Shown piece after piece: positions 8,835 through 16,876 of a DNA stretch of 64,000 bases. The DNA lies in the NCBI RefSeq assembly GCF_019670105.1, contig NZ_AP023032.1, forward strand, positions 1,057,501-1,121,500, read 5' to 3'. The translations under genes and the position numbers were made by a program. This stretch comes from Agarivorans albus (GTDB lineage: Bacteria > Pseudomonadota > Gammaproteobacteria > Enterobacterales > Celerinatantimonadaceae). Position 1 is the stretch's first letter; each line of letters begins with the position of its first letter. The notes beneath the pieces were generated by a model. That model had not been told where the DNA came from. It saw only the letters and a program-made list of their open reading frames with translations, and did not search any database.

Positions 8835-10394
8835 ATGAACATCAGTACTTTAGAAAAACTCAACAATAGTAAGCGTGTTAAACCTATTTCTCGATTAAGC
8901 CTTAGTGTAGCGGCGGGCTTGTTGGCCTTGTCTAGTTTGCCTGCAGTGGCAGGTTTTAGTACCTCAGGTACTCAACTGCTAGACGCTAACGGGCATGAGG
9001 TCATTATGCGCGGGGTAAATCATGCTCACGCTTGGTATAACTATCGCCAAGGCGCGTTTAGAGACATTGCAGAAGCTGGCGCAAATACTGTGAGGGTGGT
9101 ACTAAGTGATGGTCAGCAGTTCGCTAAAAACGATGCAGAAGACGTGGCCAAAGTGGTTAAGATGTGTAAGTTAAATCGCTTAGTCTGTGTGCTTGAAGTG
9201 CATGACGTCACAGGATCAGGTGAAAAAGCTGAGGCTGGCGATTTACAAACCACAGCTGCTTATTGGGTGGAACTTGCAGATGTGCTTAAGGGTGAAGAAG
9301 ACTATGTGATCATCAACATTGCTAACGAACCCTTTGGTAACAATGTACCTGCAGAAACCTATGTAAATGAACATAAAAAAGCGATAACAACGCTACGAGA
9401 TGCTGGCTTTACCCACACCATAATGATTGATGCAGCAAACTGGGGGCAAGATTGGCAGGAGATTATGTTAGACAATGCCACAGAGGTTGCTTCTGCAGAT
9501 TCGTTAAACAACATTATGTTTAGTGTGCATATGTACCAGGTTTACCAAAACCGCGAGAAGATCGAGTCCTACGTATCTACCTTTTTGAGCCGCCACAACA
9601 TGCCACTAATCGTGGGTGAGTTTGGCATGGATCATCAAGGGCAAGATGTGGATGAAGATGCTATTTTGGCGGTGGCCGAAGAATATAAAATTGGCTACTT
9701 AGGTTGGTCTTGGTCTGGTAATACAGCGCCGGGTACATTTGAACTGGATATGACGGTTAACTTCGATGCCAGCAAACTCACTACTTGGGGCAAACGCCTA
9801 ATCAACGGCGAAAATGGTATTAAACAAACCTCGGTTCTTGCTTCTGTATTTGATGGCCAAGAGCTGCCGGTTGTTCAACAGTGTGATTTTTACGGCACCA
9901 TTGTGCCTATTTGTTTATACGAAGATGCCGGACACTCTCAAGAAAATGGCGGTAACTGTGTGGGTTACACGATGTGTAGCGAAATACCTGCGGGCTCGGG
10001 TGGCATAGTGGATGGTCCTGTTGACCCAACAGACCCAACAGACCCAACAGACCCAACAGACCCAACAGACCCAACGGACCCAACGGATCCTGTTGATCCA
10101 AATGCTGCTTGTAAACACGTAGTGGTTAACTCGTGGGAAGGTGGTTTCCAAGGGGCGGTGGTTATCACTAATACTGGCAGCGAACCCATCAATACTTGGC
10201 AGGTTAGCTGGGCGTATAGTGATGGTTCAAGCATTAGTAGCTCTTGGAATGCAGAGTTAAATTCTGCCGAGGGATACACCGCTTCTAACCTTGCTTGGAA
10301 TAGCACTGTTGCTGCTGGGCAGTCAGTTGAATTTGGCTTTACCGGAACCGGCGCGGGCGTGGCTACCGCGGTAACCGGTGGCGTTTGCCAATAG
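8835..10394 (+). CDS. GH5 endo-beta-1,4-mannanase with CBM10-like and CBM2 modules
   Basis: A 519-residue secreted enzyme cutting beta-1,4-mannan. ATG 8835 has AAAAGGAG 10 bases upstream and is preferred to the in-frame TTG at 8814. A long signal peptide ends near LPAVAG (residue 40). The GH5 domain (about 43-340) has RGVNHAHAWY, ANTVRVVLSDG, NIANEPFG (acid/base Glu165) and IVGEFGMDH (nucleophile Glu262), the pattern of bacterial GH5 subfamily 8 mannanases rather than cellulases. Residues 349-382 form a cysteine-rich CBM10-like module (CDFYG to CSEIP). An acidic TDP-repeat linker (about 397-421) leads to a CBM2 cellulose-binding domain (425-518) ending in VCQ. The two cellulose-binding modules suggest action on mannan held in plant or algal walls. 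It appears monocistronic, with a terminator at 10414-10441. Confidence 0.92.
   Translation: MNISTLEKLNNSKRVKPISRLSLSVAAGLLALSSLPAVAGFSTSGTQLLDANGHEVIMRGVNHAHAWYNYRQGAFRDIAEAGANTVRVVLSDGQQFAKNDAEDVAKVVKMCKLNRLVCVLEVHDVTGSGEKAEAGDLQTTAAYWVELADVLKGEEDYVIINIANEPFGNNVPAETYVNEHKKAITTLRDAGFTHTIMIDAANWGQDWQEIMLDNATEVASADSLNNIMFSVHMYQVYQNREKIESYVSTFLSRHNMPLIVGEFGMDHQGQDVDEDAILAVAEEYKIGYLGWSWSGNTAPGTFELDMTVNFDASKLTTWGKRLINGENGIKQTSVLASVFDGQELPVVQQCDFYGTIVPICLYEDAGHSQENGGNCVGYTMCSEIPAGSGGIVDGPVDPTDPTDPTDPTDPTDPTDPTDPVDPNAACKHVVVNSWEGGFQGAVVITNTGSEPINTWQVSWAYSDGSSISSSWNAELNSAEGYTASNLAWNSTVAAGQSVEFGFTGTGAGVATAVTGGVCQ
10023..10085 (+). repeat. Seven 9-bp tandem repeats encoding the TDP linker
   Basis: Seven consecutive copies of GACCCAACA, the last two with a final G instead of A, encode the Thr-Asp-Pro linker of the mannanase. 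Near-identity at DNA level, not only at protein level, points to slippage or recombination and hence to copy-number variation between strains. Confidence 0.95.
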
Positions 10395-10413
10395 TTGCCG
10401 TTATTTAAGTAAT

Positions 10414-10441
10414 AAAAGCCATGTTATGCATGGCTTTTTTC
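10414..10441. terminator. Bidirectional terminator between mannanase and yajL genes
   Basis: Left arm 10414-10423 (AAAAGCCATG) pairs with CATGGCTTTT (10429-10438) across a 5-base loop, followed by T residues. The A run on the left gives a T tract on the minus strand as well, so it can serve both converging genes. Confidence 0.9.
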
Positions 10442-10454
10442 CTTAAGTTTGGAT

Positions 10455-11015
10455 TTAAGCAAGCACCATAGGAGCCGCAACTTGGTCGGCGCTATCTTGA
10501 TCTTTTAGTTGAGCAATTAAGGCTAGGCTGAATTCAATGGCTGTGCCGGGGCCTTGGCTAGTGATGAGCTTATGGGGTTGATCAACCACTACTCTATCTA
10601 CACTTAATTGGTTTTGCGGTAGCTGCTGTTGAAAGCCTGGGTGACAAGTTACCGCAGCATCACCCAGTAAATTATGCTCTGCTAGTACTACAGCAGGAGC
10701 TGCGCAAATTGCGGCTAACCATTGCTTCGCTTTGCGTTGCTTAAGCATGGCAATGAGTGATTCACAGTCTCGGAAAGCCTCACTACCGGGAACACCACCG
10801 GGTAATACCAACATGTCGTAGTCTGCTGCGTCTATTTCACTAATGTGTATATCGGCCATCAGCTTTACGCCGCGAGAGGCAACAATATCTAAGCGTTTGT
10901 TGGCTTCTATACTCACTACGTCTACCATAATCTCGGCTCGGCGTAATACATCGATAATGCTTACGGCTTCAATCTCTTCACTGCCAGAGGCTATAGCTAC
11001 CATCACTTTAGTCAT
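10455..11015 (-). CDS. yajL: DJ-1/PfpI family protein YajL
   Basis: A 186-residue cytoplasmic DJ-1-type protein, linked in E. coli to protection against thiol and dicarbonyl damage (formerly called ThiJ). Family features: an N-terminal strand with conserved Glu15/16 (GSEEIEA), VLPGGVPGSE, and the nucleophilic cysteine in AAICAAPA (Cys104). It overlaps the end of panE by 8 bp, so the two form an operon, and yajQ diverges from panE; yajL-panE beside divergent yajQ is the arrangement in E. coli. Orthology to YajL rather than another DJ-1 paralogue rests on this synteny plus similarity. Confidence 0.88.
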   Translation of the reverse strand: MTKVMVAIASGSEEIEAVSIIDVLRRAEIMVDVVSIEANKRLDIVASRGVKLMADIHISEIDAADYDMLVLPGGVPGSEAFRDCESLIAMLKQRKAKQWLAAICAAPAVVLAEHNLLGDAAVTCHPGFQQQLPQNQLSVDRVVVDQPHKLITSQGPGTAIEFSLALIAQLKDQDSADQVAAPMVLA

Positions 11016-11943
11016 TGTGTTTCTCCAATCGCTGGATCTGTTGCAGCATGTATTGATTATGTGGACAAGCCAATTGATGTTTCGCAGCCTGCTTAACTAT
11101 ATAACCATTAATGTAGCCTATTTCACTAAGGCGTTTGTGGTGTATGTCTTGCTGCATAGAGGAAAAGTTATTGGCAGTTGCTTTCGCTATCTGCAACACC
11201 ATTTCGTGTAGGTCATCGGCACTTAAATCAAGCTGTTCAGCAGCGGCTACTTGGCTAACTTCGTCGCAAAGTGCGGCAATATCTTTGGCAAAACGTGTAT
11301 CTAGCAGTTCGCCGTTTCGGCATTGGTGCAATGCAGTGAGAGGGTTAATGCAGCAATTGATTGCCAGTTTTCGCCACAGAGCGGGGTAAATATTGTCTTG
11401 CCAACTTGCGCTTGGCAATGCTTGCTCAAGTGTCATCAAATCTTGCGGTTTTGTGGTGTTTTTTAGGTAAGGCCCAACAACCAGCTGACCCAAGCCAGTG
11501 TGTTTTAGTTGTAGTTGAGAATCGGTTTTTTCTTCAATAAGCGCGCCATGAGTATTACTGGCTAAATACAATTGCTGGGGGGCTAGTTTATCTATGATCT
11601 CATGGTCGGCGCCCATCCCGTTCACCACGAGCATTAGCTTGCAATTGTCGGCTAGCTTAAACGCAAACAACGCTTGTTTTACTTGATGGGCTTTTACACA
11701 TAGCAATAACCAACGGCAATTGGGCAAGCTGCGAAATACCTTTAAGTTGTTTGTGATGATGCCATATTCAAGGCTATCGAGTTGTAGTGTTAGGTCTTGA
11801 TTATGCGTTAAGCGTGAGTCAACAAAACACACTTTTTGTTGTTGATGGCTCAACAAGCTGGCCAGTAAGCCACCTACGGCGCCCGCGCCAATAATGGCAA
11901 AGTCGTAATAGGGTTCTGCAGAAACAGTCATAAATAGACTCAC
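11008..11943 (-). CDS. panE: 2-dehydropantoate 2-reductase
   Basis: Reduces ketopantoate to pantoate with NADPH, a step of pantothenate and coenzyme A synthesis in the cytoplasm. The 311 residues begin with a Rossmann nucleotide motif (IIGAGAVGGLLAS) and carry the family features VNGMG, the NTHGA segment and the catalytic-domain stretch LWRKLAINCCINPLTAL with its lysine. Start may be GTG 11943 or ATG 11931; neither has a strong RBS. It is the first gene of panE-yajL and diverges from yajQ over about 110 bases. Confidence 0.9.
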   Translation of the reverse strand: MSLFMTVSAEPYYDFAIIGAGAVGGLLASLLSHQQQKVCFVDSRLTHNQDLTLQLDSLEYGIITNNLKVFRSLPNCRWLLLCVKAHQVKQALFAFKLADNCKLMLVVNGMGADHEIIDKLAPQQLYLASNTHGALIEEKTDSQLQLKHTGLGQLVVGPYLKNTTKPQDLMTLEQALPSASWQDNIYPALWRKLAINCCINPLTALHQCRNGELLDTRFAKDIAALCDEVSQVAAAEQLDLSADDLHEMVLQIAKATANNFSSMQQDIHHKRLSEIGYINGYIVKQAAKHQLACPHNQYMLQQIQRLEKHND

Positions 11944-12052
11944 TAATCTAACAAAATTGGCGCTAGCGTTACCGCAAGCGATACTCTTTTAGTGGTAACG
12001 GGATATAATGCAGCAATTTTCGCATAAGGCCAGATTTTAGGGGAGAGAAAAC

Positions 12053-12535
12053 ATGCCTTCATTTGACATTGTTTCTGAGATAGATGCTAACGAAGTTCGC
12101 CATGCTTGTGATAACGCGATACGTGAACTGGAAACGCGTTTTGATTTTCGTGGTGTAGAAGCCAGCTTCGAATACAAAGATGAGTCAATTAAGATGACTG
12201 CCGAGGCTGAGTTTCAGTTACAGCAAATGCTGCATATTTTGCGTGGCACTTTAGTCAAGCGCTCGGTTGATGCTAAGTCGATTGATTTAGCCTCAGTCAC
12301 CCGTAGCGGCAAAACACACTCTCAAGTGGTTAACTTTAAAAACGGGATTGATCAAGCCACCGCTAAAAAAGTGGTTAAGCAGATCAAAGATGCCAAGCTA
12401 AAAGTTCAGGCCTCTATTCAAGGTGAACAAGTACGTGTTACCGGCAAGAAACGCGATGACCTGCAAGCAGCGATGGCTTTGGTACGCAGTGGTGAATACG
12501 ACCAGCCGTTTCAGTTTAATAACTTTCGCGACTAA
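12053..12535 (+). CDS. yajQ: YajQ family nucleotide-binding protein
   Basis: A 160-residue cytoplasmic protein of the YajQ (DUF520) family; members bind nucleotides, and some respond to cyclic di-GMP. The opening [11 protein letters not shown] and closing FNNFRD are family trademarks, and length is standard. An AGGGGAGAG Shine-Dalgarno region lies just upstream of ATG 12053. It diverges from panE-yajL as in E. coli and is followed by an intrinsic terminator. What it binds in this organism cannot be told from sequence. Confidence 0.95.
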   Translation: MPSFDIVSEIDANEVRHACDNAIRELETRFDFRGVEASFEYKDESIKMTAEAEFQLQQMLHILRGTLVKRSVDAKSIDLASVTRSGKTHSQVVNFKNGIDQATAKKVVKQIKDAKLKVQASIQGEQVRVTGKKRDDLQAAMALVRSGEYDQPFQFNNFRD

Positions 12536-12566
12536 GGCTGTATAGCCAAGGTTTGTTGAACTGCAT

Positions 12567-12590
12567 AAACCGTCATCTGGCGGTTTTTTT
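12567..12590 (+). terminator. Intrinsic terminator after yajQ
   Basis: AAACCGTC (12567-12574) pairs with GGCGGTTT (12579-12586) around an ATCT loop, including one G-T pair, and continues into a T tract ending at 12590. Confidence 0.9.
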
Positions 12591-12726
12591 GTGTCTGGTG
12601 CTTATCTCATAAACTTTTTAATAAAACTTTCCCACCAAGTGTCCAAGTTTATATTTGTTAAACGTCATTACTATGTCGGTGAAATATGCTTCACTGATTA
12701 GATAGCAATTTTAATGGAGTGAAATA

Positions 12727-13068
12727 ATGAGCAATAAACAATATATGTGTTTACTTCGCAGTGACTCGGGCGGCTGCGAACAATTATCTGCCAGTGACAT
12801 GGAAGTGATGTATGCCAAATTTAACGCTTGGCAAACTAAGTTTGCCGACAACATTGTGGATATGGGCGGTAAGCTAGGCAGTGAAGGGGCGGTGGTTAAT
12901 CGTGATGAAGTAAAAGATGGCCCCTTCATCGAAGTTAAAGAAATTGTTGGTGGCTATATGTTGCTTACTGCCAGTGATTTGTCAGAAGCTATTGAGGTGA
13001 TTAAAGCGAGCCCTATGGTCGAAAACATGGGAACCAATATTGAGCTTCGAGAAATAAGCAAACCTTGA
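12727..13068 (+). CDS. DGPF/YCII-domain protein
   Basis: A 113-residue protein of the YCII-related group, with the eponymous motif at DGPFIEVKE followed by GGYMLLTASDLSEAIE. Such proteins are small dimers of unknown function commonly encoded next to sigma factors of group ECF42. ATG 12727 is preceded by an AATGGAGTG ribosome-binding site. Its stop codon overlaps the TTG start of the sigma factor gene downstream, so translation is probably coupled. It may be part of the sigma factor's regulon or signalling route; that is inference from the recurring neighbourhood. Confidence 0.92.
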   Translation: MSNKQYMCLLRSDSGGCEQLSASDMEVMYAKFNAWQTKFADNIVDMGGKLGSEGAVVNRDEVKDGPFIEVKEIVGGYMLLTASDLSEAIEVIKASPMVENMGTNIELREISKP

Positions 13069-14315
13069 GTTCACACGGACAAATAGAGCACCTATTTCGC
13101 CACGAGTATGGCCAACTCGTGGCCTTATTAGTTCGCCGTTTTGGCTTTGAGCATTTTGAGCAAGCAGAAGATGCGGTGCAGTGGGCGATGGCTCAAGCGC
13201 TTGATACTTGGTTGAAACAGGCGGTGCCAGACAAACCCTCTGCTTGGCTCTATCAAGTGGCACTGCGTTACCTTTTGTCGCAGTTTCGCCAACAGCAAAG
13301 CCATTCTAATTCGCTAGCTCAAACTGAAGAGCCACAAACTGAGGTACTGGTAGAGCCGCCACTTAGTGGAGAATTAAGTGATGCTTTATTACGAATGTTG
13401 TTTGTTGCTAGTGATGAGGCTTTAGCGGTGGAGTCGCAACTGGTTTTCACTCTAAAAAGTTTGGTGGGGTTTAGCATTAAAGAAACCGCATTGCGTCTAT
13501 TTATTAGTGAAGCCAATGCTTATAAGCGCTTTAGTCGTGCTAGAAAATACCTACAACAGCAGCCGTTGCAGCTAGACAGTTTAAACGAGCAAGACATGCA
13601 ACGGCGTTTGCCCGCAGTGAATCGGGTATTGTATTTGCTTTTTACCGAAGGCTATTTATCTTCTCACGAAGATTTATCTATTCGCCAAGATTTATGTGAA
13701 GAGGCAATTCGTTTAACTAGGTTACTAAGCCAACATGCCTTGGGCAATCGGCCCGAAAGTTATGCTTTGTTAGCGCTTATGTACCTAAATACAGCTAGGT
13801 TGCCCGCGCGACAACAAGCGGGTGAGCTACTGTTGTTGCAAGAACAAGATCGTAGTAGCTGGAATCAGGCGCAAATTGCTATGGGCTTACGTTGTTTGCA
13901 GCGTTCGGCACAAGGTGAACAATTGTCTCGCTATCATATTGAGGCGGGCATAGCGGCAGAACACTGCTTGGCTTCTTCTTTTGAGCAGACTCGTTGGCAT
14001 AAGATAGTGGAGGCCTATCTGTTGCTAGAAAAGCTGGCGCCTTCACCCTTTCATATTCTCAATCGAGCAGTAGCGCTAGCGCAATGGCAAGGGGCAAAGG
14101 TTGGCTTGGCAGAGCTGGAGAGTTCTCAAGTTCCTAGTTGGCTGAGTCGCTCCTATCATTGGTATGCAGTATTGGCAGACTTACAATTTCGCAGTGGAGA
14201 ACAGAAACTGGCAGAGCAAAATGCCCAGCTAGCACTAGAGCAGGCCCCTAGCGCTACGATTAGGCGTTTATTAAGTAAGCGCTGGCGCTTAGTTGCGCCT
14301 GAAGATAGCGCTTAA
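13065..14315 (+). CDS. ECF42-type RNA polymerase sigma factor with C-terminal helical extension
   Basis: A 416-residue extracytoplasmic-function sigma factor. Region 2 occupies about residues 6-75 (EHLFRHEYGQLVALLVRRFG, QAEDAVQWA), region 4 about 105-160 (FSIKETALRLFISEANAYKR), and a long C-terminal part (about 170-410) carries TPR-like helices with RVLYLLFTEGY and PFHILNRAVALA, typical of the ECF42 group. No anti-sigma factor is adjacent, as usual in this group, where the extension is thought to control activity. The start is TTG 13065, overlapping the DGPF gene's stop; no other plausible start exists before the conserved region. The stop codon overlaps that of the converging ampG gene. Confidence 0.9.
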   Translation: MSSHGQIEHLFRHEYGQLVALLVRRFGFEHFEQAEDAVQWAMAQALDTWLKQAVPDKPSAWLYQVALRYLLSQFRQQQSHSNSLAQTEEPQTEVLVEPPLSGELSDALLRMLFVASDEALAVESQLVFTLKSLVGFSIKETALRLFISEANAYKRFSRARKYLQQQPLQLDSLNEQDMQRRLPAVNRVLYLLFTEGYLSSHEDLSIRQDLCEEAIRLTRLLSQHALGNRPESYALLALMYLNTARLPARQQAGELLLLQEQDRSSWNQAQIAMGLRCLQRSAQGEQLSRYHIEAGIAAEHCLASSFEQTRWHKIVEAYLLLEKLAPSPFHILNRAVALAQWQGAKVGLAELESSQVPSWLSRSYHWYAVLADLQFRSGEQKLAEQNAQLALEQAPSATIRRLLSKRWRLVAPEDSA

Positions 14316-15670
14316 GTTTGTTTGCTGGATTCGTTATGCGCCAATATCTTGGTAAAGTAGCCTTTCAAGCTGAGTAACATGATTAAACTTGGTACAACCA
14401 TCACCGCGGTTAAGATGAAAAATAGCGGCCAAGATTCTAAATAATCTGCCAAGCTACCGCTGAAAGAGGCGAGCGTGGTTCGGCCTAAGTTGCCCAAACT
14501 GGCAAGCAAGGCGTATTGAGTTGCCGAGAACGCTTGGCCAGTAAGCACCGTTAAAAACGAAACAAAGGCTACTGTGGCAAAGGCACTGGTAAAGTTATCG
14601 ACAATAATGGTAGCTAAAAATAGTTGTTCATCTGGGCCGGTCGCGGCAATCCAGGCAAACATTAAGTTACTGCTAGCCATAGCAATACCACCTAATATAA
14701 GCCCTTTAATAATGCCAAAGCGTACATTAAAGGCACTGCCAACAATGGTGAATAAAACCGTTGCACCCCAACCAATAAGTTTAGAGTAATGGCCAATTTG
14801 CTCGTTACTAAAGCCTACTTCGCGGTAGAAGGTAATTGACATGCGGCCTAAGAATGCTTCGCCAATTTTGAATAGAAACACAAACAGCAACAAGGTTATG
14901 GCTACGCGCACCCCGTTGCGGCGGAAAAAATCTAAAAACGGTTCGGCAACCGTTACCGTTAACCAAGCTACCAAAGGTGATTTAGTGCCAAGGTATTGAG
15001 CATGGCGCGCTTCGGCTTGTTGTTGCAATGCTTCACGGTTGCTAATAGGTTCTTTCACTAACACGGTAAAGAGCATCAATAGCGCAACAATGAAACACAT
15101 GCCTAAATAGACACCATTCCAACCAATGCTGTCGGCGTTAATAAATGCCAAATACCCCGGCAGAGAATAGCCCGTCCACCAACCGATTACGGCCATGGCC
15201 GAGGCTTGCGGTAAGCGATGTGAATCGCTATTTGCAAAGGTATCGATACGGTAAGCATCAATGGCAATATCTTGGGTGGAAGAGGCAGTGGCGATGCACA
15301 AGGCCAGCAGCGAGGTAAAGACTAAGCTGTTGGCTGGGTCAAACTGGGCAATGCCAAAGGTACACAGCAACACGATACTTTGGCATAAAAATATCCAACT
15401 TCTACGTTGGCCGAGCCAAGCATGTAAAACGGGAAGTTTTACCCTATCAACTAAGGGAGCCCATAAAAAATTGATGGCATACACGGTAAATACCGAGCCA
15501 AAAAAGCCAATGGCTGAGCGTGACAAACCAGCGTCGGTAAGCCAGCCCGACATATTAGAACCAATTAGTACCCACGGAAAACCGCTGGCACAACCGAGCA
15601 TAAATACCCAAAGCAATCGTTTATCTAAATAAGAACGTAGGGTCTGAGACCAATTTAGCGATGAGTTCAT
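14312..15670 (-). CDS. ampG: AmpG-type muropeptide permease (MFS)
   Basis: An inner-membrane transporter of 452 residues with about 12-14 hydrophobic segments, of the AmpG family that imports anhydro-muropeptides for cell-wall recycling. Recognisable segments: MLGCASGFPW near the N-terminus, WAPLVDRV after helix 2, STQDIAIDAYRID in the middle. It is the last gene of a minus-strand operon rlmG-yajG-ppi-ampG; ampG next to yajG is conserved from E. coli. Its stop codon shares bases with that of the converging sigma factor gene (14312-14315), so there is no room for a terminator. Family certain; substrate inferred from family and synteny. Confidence 0.92.
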   Translation of the reverse strand: MNSSLNWSQTLRSYLDKRLLWVFMLGCASGFPWVLIGSNMSGWLTDAGLSRSAIGFFGSVFTVYAINFLWAPLVDRVKLPVLHAWLGQRRSWIFLCQSIVLLCTFGIAQFDPANSLVFTSLLALCIATASSTQDIAIDAYRIDTFANSDSHRLPQASAMAVIGWWTGYSLPGYLAFINADSIGWNGVYLGMCFIVALLMLFTVLVKEPISNREALQQQAEARHAQYLGTKSPLVAWLTVTVAEPFLDFFRRNGVRVAITLLLFVFLFKIGEAFLGRMSITFYREVGFSNEQIGHYSKLIGWGATVLFTIVGSAFNVRFGIIKGLILGGIAMASSNLMFAWIAATGPDEQLFLATIIVDNFTSAFATVAFVSFLTVLTGQAFSATQYALLASLGNLGRTTLASFSGSLADYLESWPLFFILTAVMVVPSLIMLLSLKGYFTKILAHNESSKQT

Positions 15671-15697
15671 TTATAGCTCGGTTAAGTTGTGGCGAGT

Positions 15698-16276
15698 TTA
15701 CGGTTGGCTTTCGTCAACAATGACTACATCTTCAATAATCACTTTTTCCATAGGAACATTGCGCATGCCAGGGATAGGACCTGTTTTAGTTGGCTTGCTT
15801 ACAATTCTATCCACTACGTCCATGCCTGAAGTGATCTCTGCAAATACCGTGTAGCCGTATTTATTTGCGCTGCCGTCTAAATAGGCATTATCGATAACGT
15901 TGATGAAAAACTGACGAGTAGCACTGTGTGGGTCGTTAGTGCGTGCCATCGCAACGGTGCCACGCTTGTTGCTCAAGCCGTTTTTCGACTCGTTTTCAAC
16001 TGGGCGATAAGTATCTACTTTTTCGTAGTTAATTGAGTAGCCGCCACCTTGCACCATAAAGTTAGAAATGGTGCGGTGAAATAACGTACCTTTAAAGCTG
16101 CCGTCTTCTACATAGCGAAGGAAGTTAGCGACAGTTTTTGGCGCAGCTTCGGCATTCAGTTCCATTTCAAATTCACCTTGGTTAGTGATGAATTTTAAGG
16201 TTTGTGCACTAGCACCAAGGCTTAATGTAGCGAAAACACAAGCTACCAAGGTGTTACGGAAAATGCCCAAGTTCAT
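15698..16276 (-). CDS. Periplasmic cyclophilin-type peptidyl-prolyl isomerase
   Basis: Catalyses cis-trans isomerisation of prolyl bonds. The 192 residues open with a signal peptide ending near GASAQT (about 24), so it acts in the periplasm like PpiA. Cyclophilin motifs are intact: FHRTISNFMVQGGG, VAMARTNDPHSATRQFFINV, and YTVFAEITSGMDVVD. Its ATG overlaps the yajG stop by 4 bp, indicating translational coupling, and ampG starts 27 bases downstream. In E. coli ampG and yajG adjoin directly, so this gene is an addition to that pair. A possible periplasmic folding role in envelope maintenance is inference. Confidence 0.93.
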   Translation of the reverse strand: MNLGIFRNTLVACVFATLSLGASAQTLKFITNQGEFEMELNAEAAPKTVANFLRYVEDGSFKGTLFHRTISNFMVQGGGYSINYEKVDTYRPVENESKNGLSNKRGTVAMARTNDPHSATRQFFINVIDNAYLDGSANKYGYTVFAEITSGMDVVDRIVSKPTKTGPIPGMRNVPMEKVIIEDVVIVDESQP

Positions 16277-16863
16277 AATTGATACTCCAATACTTCAATA
16301 AGTTGCGGGTCGTTAGCGATTTGTGTCAGTAGTTCAGAAAGCTGTTGGCTCATGGCTTCGCTTTGCTTGCTTACGTTGACAGAAAACGCACCTTCATTAG
16401 TGTGGGTGGAACGAAATTGTTTGCTTAAGGTTTTGTGAGGGGTGTCGATAGTCACCTTTAAACGCATAACAGAACTGGCGGCATGTTTAACGCTGCTTTC
16501 TTCTACTTTGTTGGCCAATTCTAGAATATCAATGGTAATTAGGTTTGGTGAGTCTGGCACAAAACCAATGCCTTGTTGTTGCCAAGCACTCGAGAGCTGT
16601 TGCTCAATGTTTTGACGCAAATTGCTGCCGCTTGAAATCAGCTGGGCCTGTTCTTCACCTTCTTGGTGAATGCTAATTAAAAATCGGTTACTGCGTAAAT
16701 CTTGAGATTTTATTGCAGCAATGATTGAGTGTTGAGCCGAATCATTAACCTCAATGCTTGGGGTTAATGCGACTTGCTGCGGTTGGCTGCTGCAGGCGCT
16801 AAGCCCTAATACGCCGCTAATTAGCAAAGCGGGCAATAAAAACTGAGTTTTCAAGTTGTTCAC
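16273..16863 (-). CDS. yajG: YajG family lipoprotein
   Basis: A 196-residue lipoprotein: signal peptide with lipobox LSAC, then a soluble domain (VALTPSIEV near the mature N-terminus). It matches YajG, an outer-membrane-directed lipoprotein of unknown function that in E. coli shares an operon with ampG. Here it lies 13 bases after rlmG and overlaps the cyclophilin gene by 4 bp. The residue after Cys is Ser, which by the usual +2 rule favours the outer membrane. Assignment leans on similarity plus neighbourhood. Confidence 0.85.
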   Translation of the reverse strand: MNNLKTQFLLPALLISGVLGLSACSSQPQQVALTPSIEVNDSAQHSIIAAIKSQDLRSNRFLISIHQEGEEQAQLISSGSNLRQNIEQQLSSAWQQQGIGFVPDSPNLITIDILELANKVEESSVKHAASSVMRLKVTIDTPHKTLSKQFRSTHTNEGAFSVNVSKQSEAMSQQLSELLTQIANDPQLIEVLEYQL

Positions 16864-16876
16864 CTTAATGAGTGGA

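Noticed and set aside
10023-10085. Short tandem array that could be mistaken for a CRISPR-like repeat
   Set aside because: Units are 9 bp, contiguous without spacers and in frame within a secreted enzyme's linker.
9907-10306. Three overlapping minus-strand frames opposite the mannanase linker
   Set aside because: They arise from the 9-bp tandem repeat read in other frames (runs of Leu-Leu-Gly or Trp-Val); the plus-strand gene explains the sequence.
10843-11211. 122-codon plus-strand frame across yajL and panE
   Set aside because: Antisense to two well-recognised genes, no family resemblance, no RBS.
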